A DNA stretch of 6,172 bases from Lentisphaerota bacterium (GTDB lineage: Bacteria; Verrucomicrobiota; Kiritimatiellia; RFP12; UBA1067): NCBI GenBank assembly GCA_015061765.1, contig SUVZ01000239.1:1-6172 (forward strand), written 5' to 3'. Position numbers and translations under genes: made by a program. Under the pieces are notes generated by a model, which was not told where the DNA came from, ran no database searches, and saw only the letters and a list, made by a program, of their open reading frames with translations. Of this stretch, positions 1 to 5,321 are shown piece by piece. How positions within the stretch are numbered: the stretch's first letter is position 1; each line of letters begins with the position of its first letter.

Positions 1-125
1 TTCGCAAGCCGCCCCCGTTCATTCGCCGTCAGATCGGGCGTCATGGCAAGAAACATGGACAACGCGAAGAACGGCGTCGTCAAGAAGAAATACTTCAACA
101 GCGTCTCAACAAAAAGTGTCATCAT
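1..125 (-). CDS. MarC-family integral membrane protein, N-terminal part (runs off the left edge)
   Basis: Forty-one codons are visible before the window ends. The translation begins MMTLFVETLLKYFFLTTPFF and continues with ALSMFLAMTPDLTANERGRL. A hydrophobic first helix containing 'TPFFALSMFLAMT', followed by a polar 'L(S/T)..ER.RLA' turn, is the characteristic start of MarC/UPF0056 proteins, which are inner-membrane proteins with about six helices and about 200 residues. Their molecular function is not established, and the old link to multiple antibiotic resistance was not upheld. Two adjacent in-frame ATGs (123-125 and 120-122) could start translation. The upstream GGAGGCAGGAG gives a usable ribosome binding site for either, with slightly better spacing for the second. 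The start lies 32 bases downstream of a broken ORF on the same strand. The family call comes from the N-terminus only, so it is probable rather than certain. Confidence 0.75.
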   Translation of the reverse strand, partial: MMTLFVETLLKYFFLTTPFFALSMFLAMTPDLTANERGRLA

Positions 126-157
126 TTCTCCTGCCTCCAGCGCTAAATCAGAAAACA

Positions 158-280
158 CTATCTATTCTGATTGAACTCTTCCGTCACCAACTGATGGAAA
201 TGCGCCGTCTTATCGGCGTATGTGCCGCCTTGCTTTATAAGACCGGCAAAATCACTCACATATGTCGCTATAAGTTTCAT
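158..280 (-). pseudogene. N-terminal stub of an AAA-ATPase-like ('YVDKT' family) protein
   Basis: A 40-codon ORF begins MKLIATYVSDFAGLIKQGG and contains TYADKTAHFHQLV before a TAG. The pattern 'F..lI..gg.YvDKT..i..Lv' is the opening of the AAA-ATPase-like family (PF09820 type), usually a protein of about 500 residues with a Walker A motif soon after and a C-terminal PD-(D/E)XK nuclease-like domain. If the TAG is read through, the next codons give C-F-L-I, which resembles the family's 'yyFLsRP' strand just before Walker A. A second TAG follows and the MarC leader begins. This looks like a truncated, decayed gene rather than a real 40-aa protein. There is no Shine-Dalgarno sequence, but a TGNTATAAT promoter element lies 8 bases upstream of the ATG. 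The family assignment rests on a short match and is inferred. Confidence 0.6.
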
Positions 281-288
281 TTGCGCAA

Positions 289-297
289 ATTATATCA
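289..297 (-). promoter_or_regulatory. Extended -10 promoter, possibly giving a leaderless transcript
   Basis: Read on the minus strand the sequence is TGATATAAT, a perfect TATAAT hexamer with the TGN extension. No hexamer resembling TTGACA lies 16-18 bases upstream; that stretch is C-rich (CCCCCT). Only eight bases separate the hexamer from the ATG at 280, so transcription would start at or within a base or two of that ATG. It could also serve the MarC gene further downstream. Confidence 0.5.
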
Positions 298-420
298 CAT
301 AATGAGATATGAGGGGGAATGGGTAGTTGTGTCCTGTAGAAGTTTACACAGAATACTTACTTTTGCAGGAAGTCCGTGGGGATCCTTCAAAAAGTTCACG
401 ACGCTCGGTAAAGGTCATTT

Positions 421-561
421 TGAGGGTCAGGTGACCCTCATGCCAAGGGTCAAGTGACCCTCGGTGCAAGGGTCAGGTGACCTTCATGTCAGGGGTCACG
501 TGACCCTTATGCCCTAGGTCACGCAACCTTCATGCCGAGGGTCCCTTGATTTTCCAAGCAG
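421..561. repeat. Six-unit, 23-bp tandem array of palindromic repeats
   Basis: Units start at 424, 447, 470, 493, 516 and 539 with an exact 23-base period. The core is GGGTCANGTGACCYT followed by a less conserved spacer near TCATGCC. Unit 1 has 9-bp perfect arms, TGAGGGTCA and TGACCCTCA, around GG. Unit 2 has 7-bp arms around AG. Unit 3 has one mismatch. Unit 4 has a 14-bp perfect palindrome, GGGTCACGTGACCC (493-506). Unit 5 is eroded and unit 6 keeps only GGGTC plus scattered matches. Since 23 is not a multiple of three, and the minus-strand reading of the core contains TGA, the array does not encode a peptide repeat. Its role is unknown: a multi-site operator, a REP/BIME-like element, a recombination or replication site, or a chain of RNA hairpins are all open. 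It lies between the 78-aa ORF and the AAA-like stub. Confidence 0.9.
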
Positions 562-750
562 GACACTGCTCATGGAGCGGAAGTTGACTTTGAAGTTCTC
601 TACGAGAAACCGTTCCTGACCGTGCATCAGCCATCCGGTATAGCAAAGATAATTGGGACGCAGCTTGAAATGCTTCATCCCCTTTGCCTTCCATTCGCGG
701 ATCATGGCGAGATTGTCATCCTCCACCAAGAGAACCATGCCAAAGCACAT
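514..750 (-). CDS. Unrecognised 78-aa ORF, possible gene fragment ending in the repeat array
   Basis: I do not recognise this protein. It reads MCFGMVLLVEDDNLAMIREW, then KAKGMKHFKLRPNYLCYTGW and LMHGQERFLVENFKVNFRS. The composition is that of a folded globular protein with aromatic and charged residues. Roughly two thirds of the codons end in G or C, higher than on the opposite strand read in the mirrored phase, which favours the minus strand as coding. The last dozen residues (GKSRDPRHEGCVT) are encoded by the 23-bp repeats, so the original C-terminus may have been lost or replaced. No Shine-Dalgarno sequence precedes the ATG at 748-750, and the frame stays open upstream (…GRERIEYPDN-M) past the GC hairpin until a stop inside the PepSY gene. 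It may therefore be the remnant of a longer protein, or a repeat-associated element, rather than an intact gene. Confidence 0.4.
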   Translation of the reverse strand: MCFGMVLLVEDDNLAMIREWKAKGMKHFKLRPNYLCYTGWLMHGQERFLVENFKVNFRSMSSVLLGKSRDPRHEGCVT

Positions 751-776
751 GTTGTCCGGATACTCGATGCGCTCAC

Positions 777-800
777 GCCCCGGCTGATGCCGGGGCTTTT
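777..800 (+). terminator. Strong GC hairpin with T-tract on the plus strand
   Basis: GCCCCGGC and GCCGGGGC form a perfect 8-bp stem around a TGAT loop, followed on the plus strand by TTTT. This is a textbook intrinsic terminator in the plus direction, yet no convincing plus-strand gene ends here. Seen from the minus strand it lies 25 bases after the PepSY stop and is preceded by AAAA, as in bidirectional terminators, but the T-tract expected after the stem is missing (GTGAGCGC instead). It may still weaken minus-strand read-through, or it may be the relic of a bidirectional terminator cut by a rearrangement. Confidence 0.6.
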
Positions 801-821
801 GTCTTGACGTGCGGGACTTGT

Positions 822-1172
822 TCAGTCGAGCTCTTTCTTGGACTTAAGGATCTTGCCTGTCGTCGCTTCAATATCATACTCGTAGTCGTAAATACCCGAT
901 TCAAATTCGACTTCATAGACCATGACACCGTTTTCGCGATCAAGTTCACATTTGAGATCGCGCACCGCATTGCGCGCAAGTCCGGCATGGGCAAGAGCGA
1001 CGGCAATTGCCGCTTCTTCGCCAATGTACTTCCGATTGCCAGGCTTCATACAGCCCTGAGAGTTACAACATGACTTGCATCCAGTTCCATTGCTTGACCT
1101 TGGCAACGCAGAATTGCTTGCGCTTAAGGTTGCGGCTGTCGCCAACGCAGCGAAAAACAGACTCTTTTTCAT
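822..1172 (-). CDS. Secreted small PepSY-domain protein with a cysteine cluster
   Basis: The 116-aa product starts with a clear signal peptide (MKKSLFFAALATAATLSASN, cleavage probably near residue 22). It then has a short linker with cysteines at 32, 35, 36 and 41 (CKSCCNSQGC), then one PepSY domain from about residue 49 to the end. Typical PepSY landmarks are 'YIGEEAAIAVALAHAGL', 'VYEVEFESG', 'YDYEYDIEATTGKIL'. PepSY domains occur in inhibitors and propeptides of secreted peptidases and in periplasmic or membrane proteins. A single-domain exported form like this is often of unknown role. The cysteine cluster is not part of the PepSY fold and might bind a metal or form disulfides. AAAGGAG sits five bases before the ATG, and a good promoter lies about 40 bases upstream, so the gene is probably its own transcription unit. 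It ends just before the GC hairpin. Confidence 0.88.
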   Translation of the reverse strand: MKKSLFFAALATAATLSASNSALPRSSNGTGCKSCCNSQGCMKPGNRKYIGEEAAIAVALAHAGLARNAVRDLKCELDRENGVMVYEVEFESGIYDYEYDIEATTGKILKSKKELD

Positions 1173-1210
1173 AGGGACTCCTTTCAGTTTGTCATCTTGT
1201 TTGCACCGTC

Positions 1211-1239
1211 ATTGTAGCAAAAGGCACCCACCTTGGCAA
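1211..1239 (-). promoter_or_regulatory. Sigma-70-type promoter of the PepSY gene
   Basis: On the minus strand TTGCCA (1239-1234) is followed after exactly 17 bases by TACAAT (1216-1211). Each hexamer matches five of six consensus positions. The predicted start near 1204 gives a leader of about 30 bases carrying the ribosome binding site AAAGGAG. The -35 hexamer is also one of three TTGCCA/TGGCAA sites in this intergenic region. Confidence 0.72.
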
Positions 1240-1270
1240 TAAACATCTTAAAGGAAGTTGGCCTACGCAG

Positions 1271-1345
1271 TTTGCCATAATAACGGACACTATCAACAAA
1301 GGCAGGCTGTTTCTATTTGTACCCCGTTTGCCAAATACTGGACAC
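1271..1345. repeat. Pair of imperfect direct repeats, TTTGCCA…GGACAC
   Basis: TTTGCCATAATAACGGACAC (1271-1290) and TTTGCCAAATACTGGACAC (1327-1345) align with one gap and a few mismatches, 56 bases apart. They lie upstream of the PepSY promoter. They might be regulator sites or relics of a duplication; with only two copies, chance or decay cannot be excluded. Confidence 0.45.
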
Positions 1346-1445
1346 CAATTCTTACCATCCCCTAAATCCCGCTATCTTCCAAAATACGCCAAAAACCGCC
1401 CCGAAATCTCACCCCGCGCAGGGTCTCTCCCCGCCGAATCCACAC

Positions 1446-4004
1446 CTATTGCCCGGGGTAATATGGCAATAAAGAAATGTAGTTGATGCCAAGTTCCTCG
1501 CCGGGAGCGGCAGGCTCATTGCTGAAAACGATTTCCGTCTCAGGCTTGGTGGCGGTGAATACAATCTGACCGAGATTCACCCGTGCACAGTTATTGTTGT
1601 GCGCATACATACCCTTTTCACGTTTATCCACATGCGTCCAAGTAAGCGCCGGATCAACGACAGCCCCATCGCCGACAGATGCGGCAATGCCGAACTTCCG
1701 CGGATTGAATTTCTTCGCCCGCACGTCCTTGACATCGAACGTCATGTAGCGCAGCTTGTACATGCGTCCCGGAACAAGCCCCTTTGCCGTCTGACTGAGT
1801 GCAGCAACCGATTTCGTCCTGGCAGGGAACGCCGCAAAATAATCCTCCACGCTCCCGCCCCAACGGTTCTGACACGTTTTTACGAAATCCTTTATGTTAT
1901 CGACTTTCACGCCGCCTTTGCATTTCCACGGATCCAACCTCCCCCGGAAATCTCCGTTGAGAATATGGTTCGGACGATAAGAAAATCCGAGTCTGTCCGA
2001 AAGCAGATCAGTTCTGCCCTCCACAACGTAATGCCGCATCAAGGCAAAACTCCAACGGTTAATCTCCTCGTCTGCCTTGCCGCTGCCCCAATAGCCTACA
2101 GTACCTATTCCTTCAAGTGCCGGGTCAGTCGCAATCATCTGCACCTGAAGATCGAGATGCCGCTTGAAGCACACCTCGGGATGATGATGGATGGAGATGA
2201 CAGGCGCAAGATTGAAATTACCCAGTATTACTCCGGTTGAAGCCGGGGATATCGGATAAATCTGCCGATATCTTCTGATGCCGTCGACAAGGCGCGTTCT
2301 GAAGAAAGACAGCGCTTCGCTTTCTTGCGGCCACGTGCGGCAGTAGAACTCATACAGCACCCGTCCGCCACCCAGACCGGCATTGACGCAATTGGCAAAA
2401 AACATCTCATCGATTCCGGGTGTCACGGGCTTTCCATAAACCCAAGCATAGATATTGTGTCGGGGCATACGCTTCTTTTCATACTCCCCCAAACCCTTGG
2501 CAAATTCGCAAACGTCCTTTGCCAGAGCAAAATTCAATTCGTCACAGGTAACCCCGTCATAACCTTTTCGAGCAAAAGACTCCGCTTCCGTAAGCTTCTT
2601 GACAAGCAGATCGGCCGGTGCGCCTACAGTTCCAGTGCTCCCCAGGCGATGAAAACCGCGTTCGCGGAATTCCTTGAACCGCTCTCCTGACATTCCGCCA
2701 CCGTTAGCCGTCGTCATCGCCGGGAATACATACTTCTCACAGAAATCCCAGTCATAGGCGCCATTCTCCCTGACAACGGGCATAGTGCACGGACTATAAT
2801 TGAAAATCTCAACTATCCTGCGCACAACGATATCGGTCAAGCGCGATACAGCCCCAGTCACCTCGATTGAATGCCATCCTTCCTCAAGATAACGGAATGT
2901 CTCTCCGTGCGGCACAGAAGGATCGATTACGGTTTTGCCGCCATCGAGACGAACGGCGACATCTCCGCCGCCAGAACCGGCCTTGATGAACACCCACCCG
3001 TCACGACACATCGGGAAACGGTATATCGCCCTACCGCTGCGCACGGGATACTCAGAGCGCACAAGCTCATAGCATAGATTGTTGAGTTTTCTGCCTTCAT
3101 CGAGATGGCGCGGAACATCGCGAAGCCTGTATCTCCAGCGTTCGGAGAACAGTTTTTTGCCGTTGCGCTGCGCAATGGAAACCGTAAACCATCCTTGCGT
3201 CACCGACGATGAACACGGGACATCGAGAAACATCCCTTTCTTCATATCAAGCGGAACGCGCGAAACGTCATTGCATCCCTCTCTCTCCAGCCGTATCTCG
3301 CACTCCTTCGCATCCACGCCTTTAGGCAGGTTGCCGAACGCACGGAACTCCACTCTGGGGGAATGCCGAGGAATGCGCGCAAGGATGGGCGAGAAAGGGA
3401 ACACCTTCAATTCATGTTGCGCCGACAAAACGGCCAGACGCTCCGTTTTTTCCAGCGCCACAGAATCGACTGCTTCAAGCCGGATATCGGTAACGTCGAA
3501 TTCGCCTTGAAAGCGCTCCGCCTTCGCCACAATCGTGTATGTATCGCCCGGCTTCCCCGGAGCAGAAAACACACGATCCAACCGCACCCATTTACCGTTC
3601 GTGTCCGAAGGGACACTCACAATGCCAGCATTTTCCTTGCTACGCTCGTTGACCGCTACGATACCGCCCTGAATGCCGGAAAAGCCGCTTGTACGTACAA
3701 GTGCAGACATCTTGTATTTAGCGCCTGCGTAGAGACGATAGCCAGACTGCCAGGTGCCGATTTCACCAGCGACATCGTCACATGACTTTGACCGGAATGA
3801 CACGCATCCTCGTCCTTCCGGTCCCCCGGAAGGACGGTATGTGAGCGCTTCGACGCGATTTTTGCGCCATCCTGACGGCCATTCGACCTGATCAGCCTCC
3901 AACGCACCGTTCAGAAGCAGGTTCTCGCCCGGCTCCACCGCACCAAAGGTGCCCGAAAAAACGGCGACATTGAATATGACCGCAAAAACACCAAAGCGCA
4001 TCAT
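1446..4004 (-). CDS. Large secreted protein, putative glycoside-hydrolase-like core between two carbohydrate-binding-like modules
   Basis: The 852-aa product has a signal peptide (about 1-22, ending GTFGA). Residues 27-180 look like a CenC/galactose-binding-type beta-sandwich: 'NLLLNGALEADQ…WPSGW' near the start, 'YRLYAGAKYKMSALVRT' in the middle and 'FDVTDIRLEAVD' at the end. Around 325-395 is a second beta module ('RDGWVFIKAGSGGGDVAVRLDGG', 'LEEGWHSIEVTG'). Residues about 415-675 read like an alpha/beta barrel, with 'GYDGVTCDEL' (481-490) and 'LYEFYCR' (550-556) as possible acidic active-site strands. Residues about 680-850 form another CenC-like module, starting 'HILNGDF' and ending 'INYISLLPYYP'. 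No known hydrolase family motif was certain, so enzyme activity is inferred. The start at 4002-4004 follows GAGGTG at six bases. It lies 16 bases after the SUMF1-like gene and is probably in the same operon. Confidence 0.8.
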   Translation of the reverse strand: MMRFGVFAVIFNVAVFSGTFGAVEPGENLLLNGALEADQVEWPSGWRKNRVEALTYRPSGGPEGRGCVSFRSKSCDDVAGEIGTWQSGYRLYAGAKYKMSALVRTSGFSGIQGGIVAVNERSKENAGIVSVPSDTNGKWVRLDRVFSAPGKPGDTYTIVAKAERFQGEFDVTDIRLEAVDSVALEKTERLAVLSAQHELKVFPFSPILARIPRHSPRVEFRAFGNLPKGVDAKECEIRLEREGCNDVSRVPLDMKKGMFLDVPCSSSVTQGWFTVSIAQRNGKKLFSERWRYRLRDVPRHLDEGRKLNNLCYELVRSEYPVRSGRAIYRFPMCRDGWVFIKAGSGGGDVAVRLDGGKTVIDPSVPHGETFRYLEEGWHSIEVTGAVSRLTDIVVRRIVEIFNYSPCTMPVVRENGAYDWDFCEKYVFPAMTTANGGGMSGERFKEFRERGFHRLGSTGTVGAPADLLVKKLTEAESFARKGYDGVTCDELNFALAKDVCEFAKGLGEYEKKRMPRHNIYAWVYGKPVTPGIDEMFFANCVNAGLGGGRVLYEFYCRTWPQESEALSFFRTRLVDGIRRYRQIYPISPASTGVILGNFNLAPVISIHHHPEVCFKRHLDLQVQMIATDPALEGIGTVGYWGSGKADEEINRWSFALMRHYVVEGRTDLLSDRLGFSYRPNHILNGDFRGRLDPWKCKGGVKVDNIKDFVKTCQNRWGGSVEDYFAAFPARTKSVAALSQTAKGLVPGRMYKLRYMTFDVKDVRAKKFNPRKFGIAASVGDGAVVDPALTWTHVDKREKGMYAHNNNCARVNLGQIVFTATKPETEIVFSNEPAAPGEELGINYISLLPYYPGQ

Positions 4005-4020
4005 TTAAAGCACCTCTTCT

Positions 4021-5289
4021 TCAATCAAGCGTAACGCAGAAACGAGCACCGACAGCCCTATCGGAAGACGTATCACCCAACTTATTATGATAACGAAGAG
4101 TCTGATAACTAGCACCGTTGCTATACGGCGTTCCCTTTATCGTATTATCATACCCCGCTTCAGGCCCCTTATAATCGCTTTCCGGCACATTATCCGGCCA
4201 AGTACTTGAATAGCGGTCAAGAACCATCTCGGAGACATTTCCCAACATGTCATAAAGCCCATAATCGTTAGGCTTGTAATGCCCAACCGTCATAGTACCG
4301 GTTTTATCTCCATTTATTTCCGATATTCCTATGTCACCATCTGCCGTTCCACCACCATTCTGTGTGCAACGGGCAAAATTTATCATCGTACTCTGTGAGA
4401 TTCCTCCTGAAAGATTATAACCACCATACGAACCGGAAGCAGCACCACCGAGAGCCGCATACTCCCATTGCGCGGCAGTCGGCAGATCGAATGCCGCCAA
4501 TCCTGTACGGTCTTGCATTTTCTTCACGAATGTTCCTGAATTGGCTTCACTATTTTGAGGCCATGGGCAATAATAAAGCCTGCCGCGAACATTGCTTTTG
4601 AAAATACTCTCGACCGGTCGTGTGGCACGATATGTTTCATTTGAATAAAATGACGGCCATTCATTTTGCACCATCGCCCATTGCTGCTGCGTAGTCTCGA
4701 ATATGGCCATATAGAAATCTTGGGTCAACTTCATTGTCTTTGACGAAGGAAGTGAAGCAACTCCCGAGAACGCGCCTCCTATGGTGAATTCGGTGCCAGC
4801 CTTTATGCGACGAAGCCACATCTCCGTGGTACGGCACTTGTCGTCACTCAAGTCAGGTGCTTTCGTCGTGTAGCGGACAGGGTATTTGGTCGACTGCGGG
4901 CCCGATGAAAGATCGATAACCATATAAACGGGAATTGTATTGTCGGTCAGCGGCGTAGCCGTCACGGATATCGTAAAATCATCGCTCTTGAGCTCAGGGC
5001 AGTCATCACCAAGATTCCAGGTGACACGCTTCTGTCCGTCTCCCTCCACAACCGGCTCGGTCAGGTAAGAATTTGCGTACACCCTGTTCGCCCCATTGTT
5101 GTAGGTCGCGGAAAGTTCAATCCGGTAGGCCATACTCGACTCGCTGCCCGATATCGTAAAATCGACATCCACCAGGTTGTTCCACGGCCATCTTTGATTG
5201 ACCGCATCGACGGATATCGTAGCGGCGGCGGCGGACAGCGCAAGACCGGCCGCGATGGAGAACAGTACACTTTTTGCTGAAGTTTTCAT
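4021..5289 (-). CDS. Secreted SUMF1/FGE-fold protein lacking the catalytic cysteines
   Basis: The 422-aa product starts at the ATG 5287-5289, chosen because AAAGGA lies eight bases upstream and a signal peptide follows at once (MKTSAKSVLFSIAAGLALSA). An in-frame ATG 60 bases further upstream lies inside the previous gene and puts a non-signal sequence in front. Residues 24-145 form a beta module with 'ISVDAVNQRWPWNNLVDVDF'. Residues about 158-420 carry the SUMF1/FGE (PF03781) fold: 'FYMAIFETTQQQWAMV' (192-207), 'FDLPTAAQWEYAALGG' (267-282), 'NDYGLYDMLGNVSEMVLDRY' (341-360) and 'AVGARF' (412-417). Where active FGE has RGGSY/W followed by two catalytic cysteines, this protein has NGASY then LRYHN without them. 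It is therefore probably not a sulfatase-activating oxidase but a structural or ligand-binding use of this C-type-lectin-like fold. It probably follows the 241-aa gene and precedes the 852-aa gene in one operon. Confidence 0.85.
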   Translation of the reverse strand: MKTSAKSVLFSIAAGLALSAAAATISVDAVNQRWPWNNLVDVDFTISGSESSMAYRIELSATYNNGANRVYANSYLTEPVVEGDGQKRVTWNLGDDCPELKSDDFTISVTATPLTDNTIPVYMVIDLSSGPQSTKYPVRYTTKAPDLSDDKCRTTEMWLRRIKAGTEFTIGGAFSGVASLPSSKTMKLTQDFYMAIFETTQQQWAMVQNEWPSFYSNETYRATRPVESIFKSNVRGRLYYCPWPQNSEANSGTFVKKMQDRTGLAAFDLPTAAQWEYAALGGAASGSYGGYNLSGGISQSTMINFARCTQNGGGTADGDIGISEINGDKTGTMTVGHYKPNDYGLYDMLGNVSEMVLDRYSSTWPDNVPESDYKGPEAGYDNTIKGTPYSNGASYQTLRYHNKLGDTSSDRAVGARFCVTLD

Positions 5290-5321
5290 GAGGTTGTTCC
5301 TTTCGATTCCTTTTTGATTGT

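Larger units (their letters stand above)
1173..1445. other. Intergenic region between the 852-aa gene and the PepSY gene
   Basis: These 273 bases hold the PepSY leader and promoter (1178-1239), three TTGCCA/TGGCAA sites (1234-1239 on the minus strand, 1272-1277 and 1328-1333 on the plus strand) and an imperfect direct repeat pair. From about 1350 to 1445 the sequence is C-rich on the plus strand. I could not find a clean stem with a T-tract that would end the 852-aa gene's transcript; a weak ACCC…GGGT pairing near 1410-1423 has no T-tract. No credible coding frame was seen. Confidence 0.7.

Noticed and set aside
116..457. Plus-strand 113-aa open frame
   Set aside because: It lies antisense to the marC start and the AAA-like stub, has no domain features, and ends in the 23-bp repeats. 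The minus-strand readings are far more convincing.
421..561. CRISPR array
   Set aside because: The repeat period is only 23 bases, the units are contiguous without unique spacers, and no cas gene is present.
622..807. Plus-strand 61-aa frame starting at GTG and ending at the GC hairpin
   Set aside because: It would have a neat terminator, but it mirrors the 78-aa minus ORF codon for codon, has poorer third-position GC, no ribosome binding site and no recognisable features. Kept only as an alternative explanation of the hairpin's direction.
684..1073. Plus-strand 129-aa frame
   Set aside because: It is antisense to the well-supported PepSY gene and has no family features.
1599..3785. Several long plus-strand frames opposite the 852-aa gene
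   Set aside because: They are shadows of a gene with consistent domain structure, signal peptide and ribosome binding site on the minus strand.
4967..5163. Exact 14-base repeat GATATCGTAAAATC (4967-4980 and 5150-5163) inside the SUMF1-fold gene
   Set aside because: Both copies are in frame and encode the same DFTIS beta-strand motif, so it is most simply explained by coding; it may hint at an internal domain duplication but is too short to claim.
4021..5289. Active sulfatase-modifying enzyme
   Set aside because: The fold fits, but the catalytic cysteine pair is missing, the protein is exported and no sulfatase is in the window.
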